In this document: positions 56,378-64,000 of the stretch, piece after piece
How the letters are laid out: each line of letters begins with the position of its first letter
Position numbering within the stretch: position 1 is the first letter of the stretch
Origin: Rostrohypoxylon terebratum
Lineage: Eukaryota; Ascomycota; Sordariomycetes; Xylariales; Hypoxylaceae
Length of the DNA stretch: 64,000 nt
Reading direction: 5' to 3'
Assembly (NCBI GenBank): GCA_022497145.1
Contig: MU385857.1
Location: 947,449 to 1,011,448 of the forward strand
The notes under the pieces: generated by a model
Told to the model about the DNA's origin: nothing
What the model saw: the letters and a program-made list of their open reading frames with translations, nothing else
Database searches by the model: none
Made by a program: the position numbers and the translations under genes

Positions 56378-57318
56378 AGAACACTACGCCCCTAGTGGAT
56401 CTTAGTAAAGGACCGCCATTGCACGGCGCGAGACAAGGCATTAAAAGGCGGGTCCTGGTCCGGTTTGCAAGCATCCGTGGATATCTGATTTTTTTCTCCC
56501 CCTTTTTTCGGTCAAGGAAAGGCAGTTTGGCGTTTTCTGCAAAGGCTGCTTGATACCCTGTTGCGTTGCATTTTATAAGGGGGGCATTTCATGACGAAGG
56601 TTAGCAAGCATGTATTGCTCATTACGTAGGCTAAATGACGAGTCTTGAAGCGGATGGGCAAGACACTGTCTTGTCTCATCCGCTGTACTATTGCAATATG
56701 TTTTTGTCTTCTGAACCGTGACTCTTTGCCATTTTGCGGTGTTGTATAATTTCCACCAATTTGGCATAGGCAAGCTTGTGATATGTAGATGGACGATATA
56801 GGTGGTTTGGAAGGTGGTAGAAGGTATGACTGATACGACACTATCCCTTTCAATTGGTATCGGTCAAAATAATCTAACAGGAGCAAATCTCATCCAGTAG
56901 GAATACGCCCCGAAACATCCGTGGTCATATAGAGCTCAGAGAGTAGAAGTGCTATACATTAGCAACCGCTTTACTCGAATTCAACCGCATTTGTCTAAGA
57001 GACAGGACCTCTTGTTTCGTATATGGCAGCCCCAGGTTAGTCATAAGTCAACATTAGAGAATAATACGACATGTAAAACCACAGGGCTATATACCACATA
57101 GAGGGCGGAGTGAAGAAACAAAGGGGTTGACTCAAGGGATATGATATTTGATCTTGTTCCATTTCCCCAAAAAAGACCAGGTATATATTAATTCTTCAAC
57201 CGACATATGATAATAAATAGGAATGGCATCTTGTAGTATTTTGGAGAGATTATATCAAGGAACACTCATATCATAACATCGATCACCTCAACCAATCCTA
57301 ATCCTCTTCACCCATCCT
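56378..57318. other. Convergent spacer
   Basis: 941 bp between stops of the Pro-rich and secreted genes. No gene or repeat recognised. Confidence 0.5.
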
Positions 57319-57864
57319 TCACGCCTCCGCCAACGTCCCTTCAACAACGACATCGGCAATCGGACACGTGGTCGAGTTTCCCAGCTGCGAGGGCTCGACG
57401 AGACACGCGCCAGGCGACGTATCCCTCACCAGCGTCGTCTGTCCCGTCGCCGTATACGTCTTTCCGCCGCCTTCCTCCTCGTCGTCGCCACACGTCCAGC
57501 TGCTCGTCAGCTTCAGCAGCAGCGTATCCATATCCAGCGTGACGTTGGTGACCAAGCTGCCGGCGCCGAAGTTGGTGCAGGCGACGGCGGCGGAGGGGTC
57601 GTAGTCGACGATCTTGCCGTCGGTGTCGAGCCGGTACTCGACGTCGCAGTCGGCCAGGATGCTCGTCGGAAGGTGCCGCGCGAAGAGCTCCACGCGCCCG
57701 CTCGCGCCGCCGGGCCAGTCTGACGACGCGGCGTTGGTGATTTGCCAGTTCGGTGAGGTGGTGGAGAGGTCCGCGCAGGTGGCTTCTTGACGCGTGTGTT
57801 TTGGGAGGGCCAGGGCGGCTTGGCCCGTTAGGGAGAGGATGAACGCAGCGCTCAAAACTCGCAT
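57319..57864 (-). CDS. Small secreted protein, cysteine-containing
   Basis: Intronless, 181 residues, G/C-rich third positions against A/T-rich flanks. Residues 1-19 (MRVLSAAFILSLTGQAALA) are a signal peptide; a KHTRQEA stretch right after could be a Kex2-like processing region. The mature chain has six Cys by my reading (ATCADL, ADCDVEY, VACTNF, WTCGDD, GACLVEP, TTCPIAD), an even number fit for disulfides, and N-glycosylation sites NVT and NST. No known domain. It looks like an extracellular protein or effector candidate; this is inference only. Confidence 0.78.
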   Translation of the reverse strand: MRVLSAAFILSLTGQAALALPKHTRQEATCADLSTTSPNWQITNAASSDWPGGASGRVELFARHLPTSILADCDVEYRLDTDGKIVDYDPSAAVACTNFGAGSLVTNVTLDMDTLLLKLTSSWTCGDDEEEGGGKTYTATGQTTLVRDTSPGACLVEPSQLGNSTTCPIADVVVEGTLAEA

Positions 57865-59100
57865 TTTGATTGTTATTTTAGTCCTGGTTATTTTTGATTT
57901 TACAGTCTCACCGAAGAGAAACAGTTGGCCTTCCGCAAGATCCCTATATATAACAGCAGCTGTAGGCTTAGATCTGAGGTAGGTATTTAGCCGCTACCTC
58001 GGTGCTCGTACAAACTTCACTTAACCGTAGGCTGTATATGAACAACTTTAATATCCAAGACTTGGTCCTAATTATATCTTCCTCCTGCGTCGTTATATTG
58101 CTGATAGGTCTAATAATACCGATAGGTTTGATAATCTCCGCGCCCTCCCGGGGAAACGAACCCAGAAACTGGCACTTCACCGGGACCGCGGCATTCGTCG
58201 CGTGGCCTTTACATGGTAGTATTGGGGATGTTCTAGAACTCGACAGTTATTCGTAGAGGTTTGACCTCCAAAGCCTGATGTAGGGGTAGTCACTTTTAGG
58301 AGGTTGTTCTACGTACTTATAAATGTATATGTAGTATGATATCTCTTTATTGGCCATGAGTGTCGACTTAAGGGGTATACGGAGGTTGATAGAATGAAAT
58401 TAAGCATGGTTAATACTCGTCAACTAAGTTAGATTTAGGAGAAATCTCGTATGAAAGGGCTAAGTATATCGCTTGTCAGAAAATCTAGGATATATATAAG
58501 TGCGATGCTGTAGATGGGAATCTGGGCAACTCATTTCGTATCTAGCGATGAGAACAGGAAAGTAATATATAATAATTATCAGAGATCTATCGCATTTAAC
58601 TGGCTCGGGTTGTATACCGCTTATTGCCACGTCATTTTCTAGCGTTCGGACTAGATCTATCTTCTCGTTGATGATTCGATATCGATTTGTTTGATTCATA
58701 AGGCATCATTCATTCAGTATAGACAAAGTTGGGCCGCCGATAGGTAATCAAATGCATTATTACTGTTTCATATAGATTATGTGACACAGCAAGAGCATGA
58801 TCTTATGATGCTGAACTCATACAGAATGGACGCGTGTACCATGCTATCTTTTTTATTCTTATCTTTTGTTACTACATCCATGTGTATGCAGAAGGGATTG
58901 GAGGGAGATGGGAGTGCAGAATATACAGCTCTGATGCAGGCAACCCTCCTAACTCCGGGATATTTGTGACTTTATGACTTGAGACGATTCCATCCAACTC
59001 CGAATAATTGGTGTCATCTCCTAGTGCCGTAATGAACGATGAGAATCAGATCATCTGAAATGCTACTTGAAATCCTCCCTCTAGGACATCTCTCCCCGTC
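57865..59100. other. Spacer, no gene seen
   Basis: 1.2 kb upstream of the secreted gene and downstream of the Atg33-like gene. Open frames 58002-58256 and 58460-58699 are hydrophobic or featureless, without a family match. No RNA gene recognised. Confidence 0.45.
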
Positions 59101-59925
59101 TTAGAACTCGAAGACGTATGTGTCGGCCACACCGTCTCCCCAGATACCAATGATGGCCACCAGGAAGCCGACGCCAGAGACAGCGGTCTGTATGAGCTTA
59201 TTTCGGACGAAGAATTCGACTTCGCTGCGGACTTCCTCGCCGTTGAAGTCCTCGTCAAATTCTTCGCCGCCGGCACTGGTGTCTTCATCGCTGTGCGCCT
59301 CGCCCAATAGCTCGTAGCTAGCTTCCATGCGCTTCGCAGCCTGCTTCTCCTTGCGAGCCCTGTTCAAGTCCGCACGTCGTTGCGCAGCGGCAGATTTGCT
59401 CGAGACAGGCTCGCCGAAGATGGATGGGGTGACATAATCAGTGAGGCGAGTACCGAAGCAGAACAGCGAGGTGTAGAGCAGGTACGGGTGTTTGAAGCCT
59501 CGAGGGGAGAGCGTGAAAGCAAGGAGAAAGGCGGAGCCCGAGATGGTGGTCAGAGCATCAAGGTGGAACGATGCAGTCGATGCGAGAGATCGGAAGGCCT
59601 TGGACGCAGCTGAGGCGGAAGGCAATTCAAGGAGGGACGGGATCGTAAGAGTTGAGAGGGTGTAGGATGTTCCCTATTATTTTATGCGTTAGAGTCGACG
59701 TAAAAACAAAATAAATGGCTTGATGGTCGGGTATTTGAGAAGAAAAGAGACGTTGTCGAGATGCAGTGATTAAGTGGCTCATCGCATCGTAGAGTCATCG
59801 CGCGGGGGACTGGAAGTTGGAGGGGCAAATTCGGAAAATGGAGAATGGATCGAAATACTCACTGTCAAGAGACCTAGGGATATGGTCCCTACAAACTTGA
59901 GGACGGACACCTTTCTGGATGCCAT
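59101..59925 (-). CDS. ATG33: Atg33-like mitophagy protein
   Basis: Two exons, 59925-59863 and 59673-59101, give 211 residues; the intron is 189 bp, the longest here. The start MASRKVSVLKFVGTISLGLL joined to TGTSYTLSTLTIPSLLELPS across the intron matches the Atg33 N-terminus, whose hydrophobic helices sit in the outer mitochondrial membrane. Further hydrophobic stretches include SGSAFLLAFTLSPRGFKHPY, LLYTSLFCFGTRLTDYVTP and, at the end, LIQTAVSGVGFLVAIIGIWG. Between them is a basic helix and an acidic patch (SDEDTSAGGEEFDEDFNGEE). Atg33 is needed for selective autophagy of mitochondria in yeast; membership here is by N-terminal resemblance and topology. It is divergent from the dienoyl-CoA reductase. 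Confidence 0.8.
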
Positions 59926-60895
59926 GACCTCTGTATTGAACTAGAAGATATCAAACCAGATACGGATGGATGAGGTTGAATCTGGGTTATGGGAAAGTCA
60001 AGGACGAAGTCCAAATCGCATGAAATGGTCAAGAGTAGGTACCTAGTGATGTCTGTACAGTGCACAGATGACTCTGCTAGATGTGCTTAAGTAACGTACG
60101 TCGTAGGTATCATGTACCTTTGATAAATGACGGTTGGTCGGGCTTGGGCGTCAAAGCGGTTATACGCCTATTAATGTGAGCAAATAGCAATCAATGATTC
60201 AGGTCTTGACTTGACGAGTTAACGCTTAACAGTACCTAGAAAGTCCATCGATTGGAGGGGCGTCGACAATGACAACCTTAAGATTGAGAGTTCAAGTAAA
60301 AAGTACCCATCGATATCGATATCCCCAATACGTAATTGGTCAAAGCTTTCAAGGTTTGCTTTTGTCCCACCTCCACCCAACTACGTACCTACTATGTATT
60401 AACCTACATAGGTTCTAACTAACTTCATGCTAACTGTTTGCGGTGTTAGCGGCTGTACGTACTTTGTACTATGTATGGAGTACTAGTACAAAGTATGTGC
60501 GGGCACTAATACAAAAGGAGATAGTACATGTTCGGCACTATCCCTTATCCGCTTATAAATGGACATAATTCGTCAGTAGCTCCGAGTTCATTGCAAGCCG
60601 AGGCTCGTATCACCTTTCAACGGCAAGCATCCAGGATTCCAGGATTCAGGAATTCAGTTCGCTCACTCATTCATCTCATTCACTATTAATACATGTTTCA
60701 ATGTTTCAATAACAACTCAACTCTAGGAGACTGCTTGACATTTTGAACACTACCTACAAAAATATATATTAATTTTCTTTTCCTGTCTGTATATACCCTT
60801 TTTGTACTGTTGTCCCTTGGCGCCTTTCGTATCCATAGTATCGTGAACAAGTTGTTGTCAAGAATAGTCGTCTTTACATTCAATCCACCACCAAT
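59926..60895. promoter_or_regulatory. Divergent promoter, ATG33-like / dienoyl-CoA reductase
   Basis: 970 bp between outward-facing ATGs, so it holds both promoters. It contains short palindromes built on GTACTAGTAC (about 60479-60488) and GTACATG. I cannot assign a known regulator; an oleate-type control site was not evident. Confidence 0.45.
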
Positions 60896-62045
60896 ATGCC
60901 AATTCCGCCATCCGAATATGTGAGCAGTGTATGGAAACAAGGAATATTCGGTTCGTTCCTTGAAATAAAGATACTTTGGATGCACGACTAATTCAATCTT
61001 ACGTAGATGGCCGCGTCGTATTTGTTACTGGCGGCGCCGGAACAATATGCAGTGCGCAGACAAGGGCTCTGGTTCACCTCGGAGCTAACGCGTGTATCAT
61101 CGGCCGCAACCAGGAGAAGACAGAGGCGGCTGCCAAAGACATTGCAACCTCTAGAAGTGGTGCAAAGGTTATCGGAATTGGCGGCTGTGACGTGAGAAAT
61201 GTACGTGTCACCACCATACATAAGTCCGAGACAACGTGTAACCTCGTAACCTGCTTGTGTACTGACAAAAGCAACAGCCCGACGACCTGGTCAAGGCTGC
61301 GGAAAGATGCGTGAAAGAGCTCGGCGCCATCGACTTCGTCATGTAAGAACCTTCAGTTGAATTAAAGGAGGAAAAGACTAACTAACATCCATGAACTGTT
61401 TCCAGAGCTGGTGCTGCTGGTAATTTCGTAGCCCCTATTTCGGGACTCACCCCCAATGGTTTCAAGACAGTCATGGAAATAGACGTGCTTGGAACCTACA
61501 ACACTGTCAAGGCCACAGTACCCTACCTTATCGAATCAGCTGCAAGAAACAAGGGAAACCCGAAAGGTTTGACAGGAGGGAGAATCATCTACGTATCTGC
61601 CACTTTTCACTATACCGGGATGCCTATGCAAGCACATGTCATGGCTGCCAAGGCATCGGTTGATTCGATCATGGCATCGGTAGCCTTGGAATATGGCCCT
61701 TACGGAATCACGTCTAATGTCATCGCCCCCGGTGGAATCGGAGGGACCGAGGGGATGGAGAGACTTACAAGTAGCCGGGTGGACCTGAACACAATAGCCT
61801 CCGGTATTCCGCTAGGTCGATTCGGCGTGGTGAAGGATATCTCGGACGCAACCGTCTACCTCTTCAGCGACGCTGGAAACTATGTATCCGGAGAGGTCCT
61901 GGTCGTGGATGGCGCCGATTGGAGAAACAAGGGATTGGGTGTTGGTATAGACGAGGGCATGAAATATCCGGACTTCCTACTCAAGGGCGAGTTCTCCAAA
62001 TACGTAAAGACCGGTAGAAAGGAGAAGCCGAAGCCGAAGCTTTGA
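60896..62045 (+). CDS. SPS19: Peroxisomal 2,4-dienoyl-CoA reductase (SDR, Sps19 type)
   Basis: Four exons, 60896-60950, 61007-61200, 61278-61342 and 61406-62045, give 317 residues. It reduces 2,4-dienoyl-CoA with NADPH so polyunsaturated fatty acids can complete beta-oxidation. The start PPSEYVSSVWKQGIFDGRVV spans intron 1, then the cofactor motif TGGAGTI, NAC..IIGRN, the block VIAGAAGNFVAP, and the DECR-type active region ATFHYTGMPMQAHVMAAKAS, in which the catalytic Lys is kept (classical SDR Tyr is shifted, as in this subfamily). The C-terminus PKPKL resembles a weak PTS1 signal. Intron 1 has a GTTCGT donor. A family match is strong; the organelle is inferred. Confidence 0.9.
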
Positions 62046-62318
62046 AACGTGGCTTTTTCGAAGAGGCGTTTACTGCCAATGTACAATTCCCGATATAAGG
62101 AGTAATATCGAAGCCCGTGGATCCCACCTAAGCTGGATTTAAGCGAACATAATTAGATCTTAGCCCAAGGTGTCCTGATGGAGAGGAAGGATGGGAATGT
62201 AGTCCAAAAGCAATTTATATGAGATGTAAGACTCCCTGAACATACATACGTATTGTTCAGTGTGCGAGAGGGAGAGTATGAATAGGCATATAGTAGGGGG
62301 CAATATTATAAGTGTACC
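62046..62318. other. Reductase 3' region
   Basis: 3' UTR and flank of the dienoyl-CoA reductase up to the repeat tail of the putative SINE. No further structure. Confidence 0.4.
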
Positions 62319-62389
62319 AATAATAATAATGTGCAAATAATAATAATGTGCAAATAATAATAATGTGCAAATAATAATAATGTGCAAAT
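62319..62389. repeat. 17-bp tandem repeat GTGCAAATAATAATAAT
   Basis: Copies start at 62331, 62348, 62365 and 62382 (last partial), with a leading ATAATAATAAT. It forms the likely tail of the SINE-like element. Copy number is expected to vary between strains. Confidence 0.85.
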
Positions 62390-62672
62390 GCGCAAAGGAT
62401 GTGAGTCGGGATGGGGAAATGTGTATAAAAGAATTCAGAGGTAAAAAATGGCAAAAAGCAAGCTCAGCTGCTGGATTGCAAGCTGTGGCCTCGAACGAGC
62501 GTCCTCGAATGAGGGTGTTCCACCAGCTTGTTGACTCCTCCGACTCTCCAGTGGGAAGCTTCCCACCGGAAAGTTCCAAGTGCAGCCTACGAAAAACCCT
62601 TCATACGGAAAGGCGGGGTTTTTACTACGGAGGAGTCCGACCTACACTCCTAACCACTAGACCACAGGGCCC
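62319..62672 (-). mobile_element. Putative tRNA-derived SINE
   Basis: Read on the minus strand, the element opens with GGGCCCTGTGGTCTAGTGG followed by TTAGGAG; this contains a perfect Pol III A box (TGGTCTAGTGG). A B-box-like GTTCGAGGCC lies at about 62490-62499, further away than in a tRNA, so it is not a working tRNA. The body is a unique sequence with a 16-bp palindrome GTGGGAAGCTTCCCAC (62551-62566). The minus-strand 3' end is an A/T-rich tandem repeat (17-bp unit, 62319-62389). Head plus body plus repeat tail is the SINE plan seen in fungi. No target duplication was found. It could also be a mutated tRNA pseudogene beside an unrelated repeat. Confidence 0.5.
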
Positions 62673-63063
62673 GTCCGTGATCAAGGGCTAGAAGGCAATT
62701 GAGGCCGATGTTGTATGCCAGTGTTATTGCACTATATAAGTCTTGGTAAGGCGGTCGGTGACGAGACAGTGAGTCGCGGTTGCTCTCGGTAGGGGACGAG
62801 GACGAGACGCGTCACACGCGCCTGAGATACCTAGTGCGAGGTGGTTGTTAAGGGGGCACGTGACATGCCTTTCGGACGTCTTATATATACTCACACTGTT
62901 GCTATGAGTAGGTCCATATCTATTACTAGGTCACGCGTGATAGACTAGAGTAAAGAATAGTTTATGTATTTATTCCAGATAATATCTGCAATCAAGTATT
63001 TACACTACTATTTGCAGTTATAAACTACCTACTATGTACTCACCATAAGATAAGTTTCAGTAC
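62673..63063. other. Spacer, no gene seen
   Basis: Upstream flank of the SINE head on the minus strand, and the 3' side of the acidic ORF. A GACGAGAC repeat at about 62760-62808 is weak. A CACGTGAC motif lies near 62857. Confidence 0.4.
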
Positions 63064-63354
63064 TTATCGTGGGTCTTCCTCAGAACCATTAGAGTCAAAC
63101 TCTGAGTAGAAAAGGTGGCGAGTTTCGTCAAATTCCAACTCAAACGTTTCATACGAGTTTCGGAAGGGCTCGTCGAAGTAGCTATCATCCTCACTCTGCT
63201 CTTCCTGGTATTCTTCCTGCTTTTCGTACGCTTCTTCGTCCCCCTTTTCTCCCTGATCTAATGTAATTGTATGGAAGCTAGCATCCATGGATAAGTCATC
63301 TTCTTTGTCCATATTTTCCTTTGTTGTGGCGTGTTTCATACCTAGCGACGGCAA
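63064..63354 (-). CDS. Short acidic ORF, possible gene fragment
   Basis: A 96-codon frame that starts at a non-ATG codon; the first ATG gives about 91 residues (MKHATTKENMDKEDDLSMDA). Very acidic, with EEYQEEQSEDDSYFDE and DETRHLFYSEFDSNGSEEDP. It sits in A/T-rich DNA with an in-frame stop shortly upstream and no obvious acceptor site. It may be the last exon or remnant of a transposon or accessory gene that continues to the right, or simply a chance frame. I do not recognise a family. Confidence 0.3.
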   Translation of the reverse strand: MPSLGMKHATTKENMDKEDDLSMDASFHTITLDQGEKGDEEAYEKQEEYQEEQSEDDSYFDEPFRNSYETFELEFDETRHLFYSEFDSNGSEEDPR

Positions 63355-64000
63355 TGTTGGGGATATTTGGTTGAGGGTATTGTTTCAACGGTATGTCAAC
63401 TTTCGAAATGCCTCTTAGAAATACGGTAATGTTAAACTTAGTGTATCACGTAGTTAAATCGAAAAGACGTGAAAAGAAAAGTGGTACACTAAATGATTCA
63501 AACAGACGGTAACAAATTGACCAAATCCCTGCCAGCTATATATTACAAATCCGATACAAATCCGTTGGGATAATTGTTCCATCTCTTAATTGACTGTTCT
63601 TTTCTGAACGTGTACACTTTAAACACATTACTTGTCCTTAAGTATGTCTTAAAACTTTTATTAAAAAACAGAAACGAACTTAAGGTGAGTTTAAGAACAG
63701 TGTCTTGGTGAATGGTAACAGGTATTAACAAGGATAAAGTTACCTCATATTAAAGTATTTAATTCAATATTAGAGTAATTGTTTAGTAATATACTAGTAG
63801 TTATACTTATATCTTGTTATGTTTAAGTGCTTAATTTATTTATAAATTAAAAGCTTAAATGATTAACCGCCATGACCCACTTTTGCAACACACCCCCATT
63901 TGCAACACCTCCTTCAACAGCACCTTAAATCTTTAAAATTTAATAACTCAACCAATTTAAATGATATAAATTTTATAAAAATATCTACTCGCTCTTGATT
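63355..64000. other. A/T-rich end region, possible degenerate mobile DNA
   Basis: About 75 percent A+T by eye, with TTAATTTA-type strings and long stop-rich stretches. A direct repeat TTTGCAACAC occurs twice near 63884-63908 (ACTTTTGCAACACACCCCC, ATTTGCAACACCTCC), bordering more A/T-rich DNA. The composition contrast with the neighbouring genes could reflect repeat-induced point mutation or the edge of a mobile element. Coding not seen. Confidence 0.35.

Noticed and set aside
62160..62579. 139-codon minus-strand frame rich in Ile, Tyr and His
   Set aside because: It is the translation of the 17-bp tandem repeat and adjacent SINE body.
62619..62690. Functional tRNA on the minus strand
   Set aside because: The A box is perfect but the acceptor and anticodon stems do not pair and the B box is about 150 bp away; a SINE-type head or pseudogene fits better.
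1..64000. CRISPR arrays, ribosomal RNA genes or prokaryotic mobile elements
   Set aside because: No direct-repeat/spacer pattern or rRNA sequence was found, and the gene structures are eukaryotic.

Overview
The window is 64 kb of euchromatin from a filamentous ascomycete (Pezizomycotina; a Sordariomycete fits best, by inference). The reasons are short introns of about 55-112 bp with GT..AG ends and CTRAY-type branch sites, 3' ends resembling fungal genes, fungus-restricted families (Cgr1, Mnn9, Atg33-like, Lec1-type PX protein, PTPA/Rrd), pyrimidine-rich leaders, and A/T-rich spacers. I found no bacterial, viral or plasmid signature. Many genes are split by introns, so I rebuilt exon structures by hand from splice sites and reading frame. 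One 10-N assembly gap lies at 29594-29603.

Layout. 1-601: C-terminus of exocyst SEC10 (+). 1520-3608: homeodomain factor (-). 5841-7724: NAD kinase (-). 10549-11445: RNA exosome subunit Rrp46 (-), divergent from the PP2A activator PTPA at 11894-13159 (+). 13574-14925: GRF zinc-finger protein (-). 15800-17920: ELMO/CED-12 family protein (-). 18266-18435: small foldback element. 18979-20949: seven-exon MFS sugar porter (-). 22260-22890: cytidine deaminase (-). 24472-25122: GC-rich orphan (+). 25382-26685: membrane-anchored alpha/beta hydrolase (-). 27533-28486: SDR oxidoreductase (-). 28879-29543: small secreted cupin-like protein (-). 30418-32745: succinate dehydrogenase flavoprotein (-). 33547-36560: PX/PXB lipid-binding protein (-). 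38378-39514: coiled-coil tail-anchored-like protein (-). 40449-40921: Cgr1 (-). 40922-45549: a 4.6-kb gene-poor stretch. 45550-48498: 982-aa Ser/Pro-rich protein (+). 50103-50739: PEX4 ubiquitin-conjugating enzyme (+). 51517-52614: Mnn9 mannosyltransferase (-). 55409-56377: Pro-rich protein (+). 57319-57864: small secreted protein (-). 59101-59925: Atg33-like mitophagy protein (-). 60896-62045: peroxisomal 2,4-dienoyl-CoA reductase (+). 62319-62672: putative tRNA-derived SINE. 63064-64000: A/T-rich end with one acidic ORF.

The genes are mostly unrelated housekeeping functions (secretion, RNA processing, respiration, peroxisome, cell wall) and not one pathway. PEX4 and the dienoyl-CoA reductase both serve the peroxisome, and SDH1 and Atg33 act in mitochondria, but they are not clustered in a way that implies a unit. 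I see no secondary-metabolite cluster and no convincing new multi-gene system. The best non-genic leads are a family of 7-bp-periodic CCTAGG repeats scattered through spacers (one copy inside an intron), a 170-bp foldback element, a tRNA-headed element with a 17-bp tandem-repeat tail, and a recurring GTTCG 5' splice site in first introns.
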